A stretch of DNA of 64,000 nt from Nocardia fusca NBRC 14340 (GTDB taxonomy: Bacteria > Actinomycetota > Actinomycetes > Mycobacteriales > Mycobacteriaceae): contig NZ_BDCU01000018.1 of NCBI RefSeq assembly GCF_001618425.1, forward strand, positions 124,001-188,000. The letters run 5' to 3'. The notes beneath the pieces were generated by a model. It saw only the letters and a program-made list of their open reading frames with translations. It had not been told where the DNA came from and searched no databases. Position numbers and translations under genes: made by a program. How positions within the stretch are numbered: the stretch's first letter is position 1; each line of letters starts with the position of its first letter. Below are positions 1 to 9,134 of this stretch, piece by piece.

Positions 1-402
1 ATCCGGTACACCTTCGACTACAAGACCTTCCGTCACATCGGTGAGAGCAGCCATGACGAACGTCGGGAGTGGTACGAATCCGAACTGCAGTCGATCGCGG
101 AATGCAGCCGCGGGATGGTGACCATCACCGACGTGCGGCTGGTGGAGAACGACGAGCAATGGAAGCTCGTGTTCGACAGCAACGGAGTGACCGAGTCGTG
201 GCCGGTGTATCCCGGTGACGGCGAAGACCTGGAAGCCGCGCTGGTCTTCGCCACCTATGTCACCGAAATCCACACCGGCCTCGTCGAACATTTCTGTTCC
301 GTGAACCCCCTCGACGAAGACGTCAGCGGCGAAGCCGTTTTCGGTGATCCCGAAGCACTCAACAAGCTGGGAGTGCATTTCGGTCTCACCTTCGGGCCCT
401 AG
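1..402 (+). CDS. Hypothetical protein, 5' end outside window
   Basis: The frame is open from base 1 to the TAG at 400-402, so about 133 C-terminal residues are seen and the true start lies upstream. The product is acidic (many Asp/Glu), with no membrane segment or recognisable motif. An internal ATG at 115 could be mistaken for the start, but codons 1-38 (reading IRYTFDYKTFRHIGES...) look coding and continuous with the rest. It converges on the carboxylesterase gene, and the two stop codons overlap by a few bases. I do not recognise the family. Confidence 0.7.
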   Translation: MRYTFDYKTFRHIGESSHDERREWYESELQSIAECSRGMVTITDVRLVENDEQWKLVFDSNGVTESWPVYPGDGEDLEAALVFATYVTEIHTGLVEHFCSVNPLDEDVSGEAVFGDPEALNKLGVHFGLTFGP

Positions 403-1841
403 GCGCGGCCGTTGCCGGTTGCTCGGCGTCCGGCCGGGGCATCGCCGCCGAACCGGCGGACGTGCGCTCCGTGGCGGAAGCGCGGCCATCCGGGATCACC
501 GGTCCTGGCGAAGCGGACCCAGGCCGTGTGCATCTCCGTGGCCAACCGTGCCGGAGCTTCGGCCGGGCCGAGTAAGCCGCCCGGCCCGTGCAACTCCGGA
601 AGCCGGAGGCAGTCGAACACGAAGGGCAGCTCCACCGCGTGGGCGGCCCCGAGCGCTCCACCCAGAGCTTCCGACCGCCAGGCGAATTCGTAGACGAACG
701 CGTTACCGTGCGCTGCGGCAGCCCGGCGACTGCCCGTCCCGAACAGCGCATCGCCGAGAATCGCCGCGCGCAGCGCGCCGAAGGTAGCGTCCGGGTGCTG
801 TGCCCGGTAGGCCGCGACGACCCGGTCCGGATCGGGGTGGGCGCGGGTGGCGATCGCCCGCACATCCGCGGCGGTCGAATTCGCCGGTTCCCCCTGCGGG
901 GCGAGATAGAGATTGCCCTCCTCGGTATTCGTGCCGATCAGCAGATCGACCGCGGCCGACCAACTCTGCGCGGGCTGTGATTCCGCGACGAGGCCGAACG
1001 GGCTCAGCCCGAGCAGCGGGTCGAAGTCAGTGCTGGTGCGCAGGTCCAGCCCGTGCAAGGCCGAGACGACGCCGACGAGATCCGCGTCGGACACCGAGGC
1101 GAAGCCCGATACCGTCGGGGCCACCGCGAGGGCCGCCGCGGCGGCCCGCGTGACCCGCGCGCCCTGTTCCGGTGAGAACGCGCCGAAACCGTTACCGCTC
1201 TGCACGATCGCCCGCCGGAAGAGGCCCGCGGCTGCTTCGGAGGCGATTACCGCGCCGACGATCGTGGCGCCCGCCGACTGCCCGAACAGGGTGACGTTCC
1301 CCGGATCGCCGCCGAAGGCCGCGATATTCCGGCCGACCCAGCCCAGCGCGGCGACGATATCGAGCACACCCCGGTTGCGCGGGGCCCCGGGGAGTTCCAG
1401 AAATCCGGAGACCCCCAGCCGGTACTGCACGGTCACCAGCACGACTCCGTCGCGCGCGAACGCGGAACCCTCGTAGATCGGGGCGCGAGCGGACCCGGCG
1501 ACGAAACCTCCGCCGTGCACGAACACCATGACCGGGCAGTCCACCGCACCGACCGGGGACCGGATATCGACGGTGAGATAGTCCTCGCCCCGGATCCAGC
1601 CGGGCCCGAAATACGGTGACATATCGAGTGCGCCGAACCCGTCCCGGCGAGGCTGCGGCGCGGTCGGGCCCGGCCGGGTGGCGTCGAGCACGCCGGTCCA
1701 CGGCTCCCGGGGCGCCGGTGGCGCGAATCGGCCCGCCCCGAGCGGGGGCGCGGCATAGGGAACGGAGAAGAAGCGGCGCACGGTGCCGGCCACGGTGCCG
1801 CGCAGGACTCCCTCGGTGGTGGTGACAGTGGTATCGGACAT
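399..1841 (-). CDS. Carboxylesterase type B family protein
   Basis: About 480 residues, the usual length for the COesterase alpha/beta hydrolase family, which hydrolyses carboxylic esters. The nucleophile elbow reads GQSAG (in NVTLFGQSAGAT), the oxyanion-hole region reads VFVHGGGF, an acidic candidate lies in TNTEEGN and a catalytic His candidate in GAAHAVELPF. No signal peptide is apparent, so it is probably cytoplasmic. The ATG at 1841 (MSDTTVTTTEGVLRG) was chosen because family similarity starts there; the frame stays open far upstream but without family features. It lies 20 bases downstream of the metallo-hydrolase gene on the same strand, so the two are probably co-transcribed. Confidence 0.88.
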   Translation of the reverse strand: MSDTTVTTTEGVLRGTVAGTVRRFFSVPYAAPPLGAGRFAPPAPREPWTGVLDATRPGPTAPQPRRDGFGALDMSPYFGPGWIRGEDYLTVDIRSPVGAVDCPVMVFVHGGGFVAGSARAPIYEGSAFARDGVVLVTVQYRLGVSGFLELPGAPRNRGVLDIVAALGWVGRNIAAFGGDPGNVTLFGQSAGATIVGAVIASEAAAGLFRRAIVQSGNGFGAFSPEQGARVTRAAAAALAVAPTVSGFASVSDADLVGVVSALHGLDLRTSTDFDPLLGLSPFGLVAESQPAQSWSAAVDLLIGTNTEEGNLYLAPQGEPANSTAADVRAIATRAHPDPDRVVAAYRAQHPDATFGALRAAILGDALFGTGSRRAAAAHGNAFVYEFAWRSEALGGALGAAHAVELPFVFDCLRLPELHGPGGLLGPAEAPARLATEMHTAWVRFARTGDPGWPRFRHGAHVRRFGGDAPAGRRATGNGRA

Positions 1842-1861
1842 TCCGTTGTTCCTGTTCGGGT

Positions 1862-2797
1862 TCAGATCCGGGTGAACGGGGCCCAGGCCGTGACGGCGAA
1901 CGAGTCGCCGCTGCGCGTGACCTCCGCGCCGCCGTGGCCGCCGAGATGGGCGGGGATCACGAGCGCGTTGTCGTCGGCGGCGCGGGCGAGCAACCGGCGG
2001 CGGGTCGCCCGGGATCGCACCGGGTCTTCGCAGAAGCAGCTGTTGGTGTCCGGTTCGACGAACTGCAGCGCGGTGTGCAGCAGATCGCCCACGAACAGCG
2101 CACGATCGCCACCCGAACGCAGTGCCAGCACCGACGACCCAGGGGTATGGCCCGGTGCGGCTTCCAGCCGCAGGCCGGCGTCGATCCGGTAGTCGTCCTC
2201 CCAGAGCCGGATCTGCCCGGCGGCGTGCACCGGGGCGACACTGTCCTCGAAGACGTTCTGGTTGCCCCGGCCCAGCGTCGGACGGTATCCGTTCGCGGGG
2301 TTCCAGAAATCGAAGTCGGCGCGGGGCACGAGATAGGTGGCGTTGGGAAAGGTCGGCACCCATTCGCGGCCGTCGAGCCGGGTGTTCCAGCCGACGTGAT
2401 CGACGTGCAGGTGGGTGTTGATCACCAGGTCGACATCCTCGGGCCGGACACCGGCCCGGGCCAGATCACCGAGGAAGTCGGTGTCCAGCCGGCTCCACAC
2501 CGGAGAGTATGGCCGCTCCTTGTGATTGCCGACGCCGGTGTCCACCAGAATGGTCCGGCCTTCGCTGCGCAACACCCAGGTCTGGATTGCGCTGCGGCAT
2601 TCGTTCGCGGCCGCGTCCAGGAAGTCCGGCGCGAGCCAGTCCTCGTGCCGGCGCCACAGGTCTTCGGACGCGTCGGGGAAGAACGCCCCCGGGGACATGT
2701 GGACGGTCCCGTAGTACTCGACGACCCGGGTGACGGTGACGTCGCCCAGGACGATCTCGCGGACGGCGGGTTCGGTGCGGTGATCGGTGCTGTTCAC
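1862..2797 (-). CDS. MBL-fold metallo-hydrolase
   Basis: About 311 residues. The metal-binding motif THLHVDHVGWN is clear, followed by a downstream His in APGHTPGSS, an Asp in FVGDLLHTA and a C-terminal His in IPAHLGGHG, the standard two-zinc set of the metallo-beta-lactamase fold. Relatives include lactonases and other ester or thioester hydrolases; the substrate cannot be told. The GTG at 2797 (reading VNSTDHRTEP) is chosen because the longer open frame would run through the divergent regulator. It is the first gene of a likely two-gene operon with the carboxylesterase and is transcribed away from the XRE regulator, a probable controller. Confidence 0.85.
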   Translation of the reverse strand: MNSTDHRTEPAVREIVLGDVTVTRVVEYYGTVHMSPGAFFPDASEDLWRRHEDWLAPDFLDAAANECRSAIQTWVLRSEGRTILVDTGVGNHKERPYSPVWSRLDTDFLGDLARAGVRPEDVDLVINTHLHVDHVGWNTRLDGREWVPTFPNATYLVPRADFDFWNPANGYRPTLGRGNQNVFEDSVAPVHAAGQIRLWEDDYRIDAGLRLEAAPGHTPGSSVLALRSGGDRALFVGDLLHTALQFVEPDTNSCFCEDPVRSRATRRRLLARAADDNALVIPAHLGGHGGAEVTRSGDSFAVTAWAPFTRI

Positions 2798-2899
2798 ACG
2801 GCCAGCATGTGGCGGCGGCCCGCGGGGCAGCCAGACCCGGGTGTGGGTATCCCGGCCAGGGAGAGGTACGGGGTGCCGGCGCGGGGGCACACTGGTCCG

Positions 2900-3784
2900 A
2901 TGGCGGTTTCCGGGCATCTGGGCGAATTCCTGCGAGCACGGCGTTCGGCATTGCGCCCGGAGGACGCGGGGGTGATCGCGGGTCTCCAACGGCGGCGGGT
3001 GAGCGGTCTGCGACGGGAGGAACTCGCGCAACTCGCCGGTGTCAGCGCCTCGTACTACACGCGGCTGGAGCAGGGCCACGCGGTCAACGCCTCCCCGGCG
3101 GTGCTGGACGCCCTGGCCGGCGCGCTGCGGTTGGACGATCACGAACGCGCGTATCTGCACACCCTCGCGGCGCGGCGGCCGCGGCGACTCGAACGGCCGC
3201 CGGCGGAGCGGGTCTCGGCACTCACCCGCGAGCTCCTGCGCTCGCTCGGTGAGGTGCCGGCCGTGCTCCTCGGGCGCCGCACCGACGTCCTCGCCTGGAA
3301 CGGTCCGGGTCACGCGCTGCTCGCCGGGCATGTCGATTACGCGGCCCCGGATCGGGCGGCCGACCGGCCGAACCTGAGCCGCATGCTGTTTCTCGATCCG
3401 CACACCCGTGCGCTCTATGCCGACCGGGAACGCAAAGCGCGAGCCGTGGTCGGTAATCTGCGCTCGGTCGCGGGCCGGTACCCGGAGGACGCTCGCCTGG
3501 CCGCCCTGGTGGGCGAACTCTCGATGGCCTCCCCGGAATTCGCCGCGCTGTGGAGCGACCATCGCATCAAACCCTGTGAGGCCGATACCTATCTGCTGCG
3601 GCACCCCCTCGTCGGCGAGCTCACGGTCGGTCAGCAGACCCTTGTCGTCGCGCGTACGCCGGACCAGTCGCTGGTACTGATGACCACCGCGGCGGGCTCC
3701 GCCTCCGAAAACGCGTTACGGCTGCTGCGCCATACGAGCTCCGCCGAGCCGGGGCGAGCCGCAGCCGCCGGGGACCGTCGATGA
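2900..3784 (+). CDS. XRE-type helix-turn-helix regulator with MmyB-like domain
   Basis: 294 residues. The N-terminal helix-turn-helix (residues about 10-75) contains RRRVSGLRREELAQLAGVS and YYTRLEQG, typical of the actinobacterial XRE family whose C-terminal half is an MmyB-like ligand-binding domain (roughly residues 110-275, with VLAWN and NLSRMLFLDP). The start ATG at 2900 gives MAVSGHLGEFLRARR, the normal beginning of this family. Regulators of this class usually sit divergent from a short-chain dehydrogenase or hydrolase they control; here the divergent partner is the metallo-hydrolase/carboxylesterase operon, about 100 bases away. Confidence 0.9.
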   Translation: MAVSGHLGEFLRARRSALRPEDAGVIAGLQRRRVSGLRREELAQLAGVSASYYTRLEQGHAVNASPAVLDALAGALRLDDHERAYLHTLAARRPRRLERPPAERVSALTRELLRSLGEVPAVLLGRRTDVLAWNGPGHALLAGHVDYAAPDRAADRPNLSRMLFLDPHTRALYADRERKARAVVGNLRSVAGRYPEDARLAALVGELSMASPEFAALWSDHRIKPCEADTYLLRHPLVGELTVGQQTLVVARTPDQSLVLMTTAAGSASENALRLLRHTSSAEPGRAAAAGDRR

Positions 3785-3825
3785 GGACCCCTGTCGTGTG
3801 CCGCCGCTCCCACGGCGGCCGGTCG

Positions 3826-4473
3826 TCACCCGTCTTCCACCGGGATGCCGTGTTCCGCCAGCCAGGCGGAGATCCGGTCGACCGCGGCGCGGGAGGTGGG
3901 CGGCAACAGCACGGACGGGGTCATGAACAGGTATCGCTGGAACGTCACCCTTTGCCCGTTGACCGCTGCGGGGTCGGCTCCCGCCTCCAGCAGCGCGAGT
4001 ACGTCGGCGTACCTGTCCAGCTGCGCGGCGGCGTGCAGCGGTAGTTCACCGGCGAGATCGGCGATATTCGGGTTCGCCTCGTGCCGGAGCAGGACGGATA
4101 CGTTCCGATCCAATTGCCGCAGCACGGCCTGCAGCAGCGGGGTGCTCCCGGTGCGCGGATTCGGCACATCCGGATCCGCCTGCCGGGTGAGCAGCGTCGT
4201 CAGATATGCCGGATCGTCGATCGACGCCGCGCAATGCAGAGGCGTCTCACCGTCGTCGTCGGCGCGATGCGGGTCGGCACCGGCATCGAGCAGCACAGCA
4301 CACGCGGCTTCGGACCGACTGAGCACCGCCCAGTGCAGCAGGGTGAGGCCCTCGTCGCCGACGGCATTCGGATCGGCGCCGGCGGCGAGCGCCCCGCCGA
4401 GTCGACCGCTGTCGTGTGCCGCTATCGCCGCGGCGCAATCCCGGGCAGCGGTTCGGTCGAACGGTGTCCCCAT
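3826..4473 (-). CDS. Ankyrin-repeat protein
   Basis: About 215 residues made of four to five ankyrin repeats: the pattern G.TLLHWAVL...AACAVLLDAGADP, GETPLHCAAS, GSTPLLQAVL, GELPLHAAAQ...ALLEAGADP recurs about every 33 residues. There is no signal peptide or membrane helix, so a cytoplasmic protein-binding role is expected. The ATG at 4473 (MGTPFDRTAARD) has AAGGA about ten bases upstream; the longer open frame looks non-coding. It lies 61 bases downstream of the lipase gene on the same strand and is probably co-transcribed. Ankyrin proteins are often protective partners of secreted toxins, so an immunity role is possible but is only inference. Confidence 0.82.
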   Translation of the reverse strand: MGTPFDRTAARDCAAAIAAHDSGRLGGALAAGADPNAVGDEGLTLLHWAVLSRSEAACAVLLDAGADPHRADDDGETPLHCAASIDDPAYLTTLLTRQADPDVPNPRTGSTPLLQAVLRQLDRNVSVLLRHEANPNIADLAGELPLHAAAQLDRYADVLALLEAGADPAAVNGQRVTFQRYLFMTPSVLLPPTSRAAVDRISAWLAEHGIPVEDG

Positions 4474-4534
4474 CGCGCTGGTCCTTCCCGTACTCTCGGC
4501 CTCCCGTGCCGTGTGCTCGGCCGCCGGGTGGTGG

Positions 4535-5689
4535 TCACGACCACGGTCGCACAGTGTCGAGAGCCTGCTGCACCGCACCCATACTGTGCAGTCGCAGCGC
4601 GTGCGATAGCCGCGTGCCCCGCTCCTCCGGCGGGAACGGGTCGGGCAGGTCGATACGGGTACCGAGGGCGGGTTGTACGCGGGACAGCCCGCCGGCGGTC
4701 ACCGTGGCCGCGGCCGAGCCGCCCATGGTGGCGCCGACGATACCGCCGAGCCCCCGTCCCGCCATACTGCCCGCGGCCCGGCCGATCGGACCGCCGAGGG
4801 CGCCACCCACCCCACCGCCGAAGGCGCCGCCCACCAGCCCGCCGAGCAGCCCGCCGGTCACCACGCGGCGCGCCTGGTGCGCCTCCTGGAATCCGGTCAG
4901 CGGATCCCCCGCCACCACGTAACTGCGCACATGCCCCGCCGCCGCGAAGGTGCGGGCCGCCTCGGGCTCCAACCCCAGTCCGCGAACGGTCCGTTCGGAC
5001 AGCCCGGCGGCGTTGAAGGTCACCGCCGGAGCCCCGGACTTGAGTGCCGCGGTGACTGCCAGGCCGCCACCGAGGGAATGGCCGGTCAGCACCAGCTCGT
5101 TTCCGAAGGCGGTCCGAGCCAGTTTGCCGAGCCGACCGGCGAGCACGTACTGCTGCGCATGCAGCCCGGTTCCCTGGTACAGGTTCGTCTTCCAGCCCTT
5201 CCAGCTCCGCTGGCCGGTACCCGCGAAGGCGAGAACGTGCCGGCCTTGCTCATCCCGGTACAACGCCGCGGCCAGTCCGCTGCGCGTATCCCGAAGCGCG
5301 TCGTCCGGTATCCCGGCGGCGTTCAGCTCCGCGGCGGAGAGACGGGTGAAGCCGTCGATCCGGGTGGTCGACCCCGGCAGGTACACATCGGTCGCCAATT
5401 TCGACAGCGTCGCGTCGGCCGGCCGTGGCTCCCGGGACCGCATCTGCGCCGAAAAGGGTTCCCGCGCACCCGCACGCTCGACGCCGTCACCGAAATGACC
5501 GGCGCGCGTATCGGCGTCCCTCCGATCGGTATCGGACAGCAACCGATCGGCGTCGGCCAACTCCTTCTGCGACCGGCGGAGCTGTCTGGCCAGTGCGTTC
5601 ATGTGTCCCGCCAGCGCGAACCGGGCCTGTTCGAGGGCGCCGGTCAGCCGCCCCGCGAGCTCGCCGAGCGACTTCGCCGAAGACGCCAA
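4535..5689 (-). CDS. Class 3-like lipase with helical N terminus and glycine-zipper insert
   Basis: About 384 residues. The catalytic core resembles lipase class 3 / Mbeg1-like (DUF2974) hydrolases: nucleophile motif GHSLGGG with Ser205, probable Asp262 in VVAGDPL and probable His368 in LRLHSMGAV. Residues 5-60 form a charged helical, coiled-coil-like region. Residues 279-334 are an extreme Gly/Ala-rich glycine-zipper stretch inserted between the catalytic Asp and His, which suggests membrane insertion. There is no Sec signal and no clear WXG or YxxxD/E motif. The TTG at 5689 sits five bases after GGGAGG; GTG at 5695 is the alternative. The ankyrin protein lies directly downstream. The lipase call is good; a secreted-effector role is inferred. 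Confidence 0.78.
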   Translation of the reverse strand: MASSAKSLGELAGRLTGALEQARFALAGHMNALARQLRRSQKELADADRLLSDTDRRDADTRAGHFGDGVERAGAREPFSAQMRSREPRPADATLSKLATDVYLPGSTTRIDGFTRLSAAELNAAGIPDDALRDTRSGLAAALYRDEQGRHVLAFAGTGQRSWKGWKTNLYQGTGLHAQQYVLAGRLGKLARTAFGNELVLTGHSLGGGLAVTAALKSGAPAVTFNAAGLSERTVRGLGLEPEAARTFAAAGHVRSYVVAGDPLTGFQEAHQARRVVTGGLLGGLVGGAFGGGVGGALGGPIGRAAGSMAGRGLGGIVGATMGGSAAATVTAGGLSRVQPALGTRIDLPDPFPPEERGTRLSHALRLHSMGAVQQALDTVRPWS

Positions 5690-5900
5690 CGTCACCTCCC
5701 GCCCCGTACCGACTGTCGCACACGGTACCCGAGCAACCGTTCGGACAATTCCTGCAGTGGCACGGTGGGCCGGAAGCCGGGGCGGCGAACGGGCGAAGTC
5801 TCCTCCGTGACGCTGATTATCGATAGGCAGAGCGGGTAGGCGCACCAGAGGTGCATCGTGGCACCCGCCAGAAAATCGACACCGGAGGAACGATATTCGT

Positions 5901-6863
5901 ATGACTTCGCGTGAAACCACTACTCTGCTGGCGCAGCTGCGTGCGATCCGTGAGTTGACCGATACCGAGATCCAGATCGCGGAAACCCGCATCGGGCAGG
6001 CACGGACCGAGGCAGTGCGCCGCGAATTGTCCGAGAACGCCGAAAACGCCCGGGCCCGTGCCGAAGCCGTCGGCGCCGCGGTTCGCGAACTCGGCGGCGT
6101 ACCCGAGGTGATCGGCCCCTTCCTCGGCCGGGCCACCGCCGTGGTGAAGGCGCTCATCGAACAGGCGCAACCGTTCGACGAGGCCCTGCTGGGCGATCTC
6201 ACCCTGGAACACCAGCTCCTCGACCGCGCGCGGTACGTCAAGGCCCTTGCGACCAGCGCGGGGCACAGCGATATCGCGGCGCTGGCGCAGCGACTGATCA
6301 CGGCACACTCCGCGACCGTGGACTGGCTGACCACCGTCCTGGCCGAGGAGGCGCTCGGCGGTCCGGCGGCGCTGCGCCGCACGCCACTACAGGCGGCCGC
6401 CGGTGCTGCCGTGAAGCTGGTCAATCTGCCCGTCACCTGGTCCGCGCGCGGTGTGGACCGTGCGCTGGACACCGTCCGGGCCACCCCGCCCGCGCTCGGT
6501 GAACTACTGGCCCGGGGCGCGCACGCCGGCGATATCGTCGCCCGGACGCTGACCGCCTCCCGCGACGCCGCGCTCGAAAGCGCCGAGCAGGTGACCCGCC
6601 GGGAAGGCGCGGGCACCGCCGCCGGTTCGCTGCATTCGGTCCGCGCGAGCATCGGTGTGCTCGAACCGGGGGAGTTGCCCATCGCCGATTACGACCGGCT
6701 CAATGTGAGCCGGGCGGTCGCCGCGGTCAAGGAACTGACCGACCCGGCCGATATCCGGGCGATCGTCGCCTATGAGGAGGCGCACAAGAAGCGGCACGGT
6801 GTGGTCTCGGCGGCGCAGACCCGGCTCGCGGTCCTCGCCCAGGAAGTGGCCGGTCTGAACTGA
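5901..6863 (+). CDS. Ferritin-like / lipid-droplet-protein-like helical protein
   Basis: 320 residues, almost wholly alpha-helical, with a Glu/Ala-rich N-terminal half (residues 10-150) that looks like a ferritin-like helical bundle and a C-terminal segment ending YDRLNVSRAVAAVKEL...VAYEEAHKKRHGV. No signal peptide. A central region (residues 165-215) with hydrophobic, Pro-containing stretches could bind lipid. ATG at 5901 has GGAGGAA eleven bases upstream. It is divergent from the lipase by about 200 bases. The fold assignment rests on helical composition and similarity remembered from actinobacterial proteins annotated as ferritin-like; enzymatic function is unknown. Confidence 0.65.
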   Translation: MTSRETTTLLAQLRAIRELTDTEIQIAETRIGQARTEAVRRELSENAENARARAEAVGAAVRELGGVPEVIGPFLGRATAVVKALIEQAQPFDEALLGDLTLEHQLLDRARYVKALATSAGHSDIAALAQRLITAHSATVDWLTTVLAEEALGGPAALRRTPLQAAAGAAVKLVNLPVTWSARGVDRALDTVRATPPALGELLARGAHAGDIVARTLTASRDAALESAEQVTRREGAGTAAGSLHSVRASIGVLEPGELPIADYDRLNVSRAVAAVKELTDPADIRAIVAYEEAHKKRHGVVSAAQTRLAVLAQEVAGLN

Positions 6864-6884
6864 CCGCCGTGTTCGCCGCGGCGC

Positions 6885-7943
6885 TCAGCCGGCGATCGAC
6901 TCCATCCAGTCCCGCACCGCCGCCTGATAGTCGGCGGTGTTGCGGGCGAGATTCACCGAATGCCCGCTCCCGGGCAGCACGAACGTGCGCAACCGCGCGG
7001 CCGGGGAGAAATGCGGTGCCTCGGCGGCCTGCAGGGTCGCCGTATCGGCACAGACCCGGGAGCACAGCACATCGTCGCTACCGTTGACCACGAGTACCGG
7101 GGCGGTGATCTGCGTGGACATCGGCGGCAGGGTGGAGGTCAGCCCGTCCGGATACTCCGTCGCGGCGAACACATCCTTGGTGGCTTCGTCCACGGCGACG
7201 ACCGCGGGGTCGGCGGTCGCCGGCGAATGGAACGATTTCTCGCGCGTGCCCGGCCTGGTCGTGAGATATCCGCTGTCGTAACCGCCGCCGGCGAAGGCGG
7301 CATCCTGCTCGGCCGGCTGATAGGTGCCGATGATGCCGAGCGCGCCCGCAATGTTCAGGCCGTGCGAATAGCCGGTCAGCAGAACTCCGTCGACATCGTG
7401 ATGGGTGGTCGCCTCCAGCACCGCCACCCCGGAACTGAGCGAATGCCCACCGGTGACGACCTTCCCGAAGGGCCGGGCGCCGGCGAGACCGGTGCGCAGC
7501 GCGCCGATGATTTCGTGCAGGGCCTGCGCGTCCCCGGTGGCGGTGACCCCGGTGCTGGCCGGCCGGCTGCTGGCGCCGGTCCCGAGCCGGTCGACCACCA
7601 GCGTCGCGTAACCGGCGGCGTTCATCGCGCGCCGGAAGTTGTAGATCTCCGGGGCGTGCGGGAAATCCCAGTACGTGCCGTTGTAGTTGGACCCCGGCAT
7701 CAGCACCATGACGGTATCGGTGTCACCACCGGCCGGTGTGCACAGGGTTGTCGCCAGGGTGCCGCCGGCGCGCAGCGGGAACGGGGTCGGCGCGCACTGT
7801 CCCGGGTCGGGTTGCGCGGCGTGCGCCACCCCCGGCGCCAGAAATGCGAGAACGGCTACCACAGCGGCCGAAATGCGTACCGTCGAACGACGGATACGCC
7901 GCGATCCCTGCGGACGGCCGAGTGGAAACCTGCGAGCAGTCAT
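6885..7943 (-). CDS. Secreted alpha/beta hydrolase
   Basis: 352 residues with an N-terminal basic region (several Arg), a hydrophobic core (ISAAVVAVLAFLAPGVAHA) and a likely signal peptidase site after AHA near residue 42, so it is exported. The mature part has an alpha/beta hydrolase fold: nucleophile motif GGHSLSSG, Asp candidate in VNGSDDVLC, and His in LPGSGHSVNLA. Four Cys in the mature chain could form two disulfides, fitting an extracellular enzyme. Substrate unknown; an esterase or lipase role is most likely. It converges on the ferritin-like gene and is divergent from the MetE-like gene. Confidence 0.82.
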   Translation of the reverse strand: MTARRFPLGRPQGSRRIRRSTVRISAAVVAVLAFLAPGVAHAAQPDPGQCAPTPFPLRAGGTLATTLCTPAGGDTDTVMVLMPGSNYNGTYWDFPHAPEIYNFRRAMNAAGYATLVVDRLGTGASSRPASTGVTATGDAQALHEIIGALRTGLAGARPFGKVVTGGHSLSSGVAVLEATTHHDVDGVLLTGYSHGLNIAGALGIIGTYQPAEQDAAFAGGGYDSGYLTTRPGTREKSFHSPATADPAVVAVDEATKDVFAATEYPDGLTSTLPPMSTQITAPVLVVNGSDDVLCSRVCADTATLQAAEAPHFSPAARLRTFVLPGSGHSVNLARNTADYQAAVRDWMESIAG

Positions 7944-8081
7944 GTGCCCGGGACCCTAATGGGCGCTGCCGTGGCGCGCAACGGATGTGGTGCCCACCGC
8001 GCCGGAAATCGGTGTGGGAGCGGGTTTACCGATTCCCGCGTGGGCCCACCGGCAGCCGTCCGGGAGGGCTAGGATGCGAGC

Positions 8082-9134
8082 GTGAAGAGGCGGGCCGTCC
8101 ATTTCGTCGGAAGCTTTCCGGCCGCCGATACCGAAACCGCCATGCGGGCGATGCTCGATGCCGCCGCGCCCCGGCTGCGTACCCTCCCGACCGGGGAGAT
8201 CGGCCGCTACGAATTCTATATCCGCCCCATCATCGAGGATCTGGCGGCCCAGGGCGTACTGGAAGTGACGCGCGTCAGGGAATGGCGGAGCAGCCGGGAC
8301 CGCACCCGCTACCGCGTGCCGCGCGGGAGCACACTGACCGCCGAGTCCCTCGACCTCGGCTACCGGCGGGAAACCGAAGAGGCGGTCCCGGTGTACACGC
8401 GACTGCGCCGAGCCCGTGATCTGTCCGGAACGGCACTGCAGATCGGGATGCCCACCGCCTTCACTCTCGCCTTCGTAGCACTGGGCGCGAGCGGAGTGCT
8501 GCGGCATCGCCGTGCCTTCGCCGACGCCACCGCACGGGAGATCACCGCCGTGCGGGAGCTGGCCGGACCCGATGTCGTCGTCCAGCTCGAGGCCACCGCC
8601 GAACTGGTGCTGATTGCGATGGCGCAGCCGGTCCACGGATCGGCCGACCGGGCGCTGGGATTGGCCCGCGGCCCGGCGGAGCTGGCGGCCGCCGCTCCGG
8701 TGGGCACCCGGTTCGGCGTGCACCTATGCCTCGGCAGCCTGCACAACAAGGCCCGCGCCACGCTGCGCGACACCCGTCCGCTGGTGGATTTGGCCAATGC
8801 GATCGCCCGGCAGTGGCCGGCGGATCGGCCGTTGGAATTCGTGCACGCCCCGCTCGCGGCCGGCTCGATTCCGCCGCCGCTGCGGCCGCAGTTCTATACC
8901 CCGCTGGGCGATCTGGCGCTGGGCGCGGGCACCGCCTTCTACGCGGGCCTGGTACACGATCTGCCCACGGAGCAAGAACAGCTGCACGTACTGTCGGTGG
9001 TCGAAGCAGCACTGGGGCGGCCGGTGGACGGTATCGCCTGTGCGTGCGGACTGGGACGGCGGTCGCGCCCGGTGGCCGACGCGCTCATGCGGCGCGCGGT
9101 CCGCATCGCCGCGGAGGGAGAAGCGCAGACATGA
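8082..9134 (+). CDS. MetE-like zinc-dependent methyltransferase-fold protein
   Basis: 350 residues, GTG start with AGGA upstream. It begins with AVHFVGSFPA, like the VGSFP start of cobalamin-independent methionine synthase C-terminal barrels. H214-x-C216 (in GVHLCLGSL) and C322 (in CACGLGRRS) match the positions of the zinc-binding HxC and CGLxxR motifs of MetE, so a TIM-barrel zinc site for thiol activation is likely. It lacks the N-terminal MetE domain and is about half the full MetE length. Its stop overlaps the next gene's ATG by four bases (ATGA), so a SAM methyltransferase is co-translated. Substrate unknown; it may methylate or demethylate a thiol. Confidence 0.65.
   Translation: MKRRAVHFVGSFPAADTETAMRAMLDAAAPRLRTLPTGEIGRYEFYIRPIIEDLAAQGVLEVTRVREWRSSRDRTRYRVPRGSTLTAESLDLGYRRETEEAVPVYTRLRRARDLSGTALQIGMPTAFTLAFVALGASGVLRHRRAFADATAREITAVRELAGPDVVVQLEATAELVLIAMAQPVHGSADRALGLARGPAELAAAAPVGTRFGVHLCLGSLHNKARATLRDTRPLVDLANAIARQWPADRPLEFVHAPLAAGSIPPPLRPQFYTPLGDLALGAGTAFYAGLVHDLPTEQEQLHVLSVVEAALGRPVDGIACACGLGRRSRPVADALMRRAVRIAAEGEAQT

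Noticed and set aside
2798..3604. Upstream extension of the metallo-hydrolase frame
   Set aside because: Overlaps the XRE regulator and lacks family features; the GTG at 2797 is a natural start.
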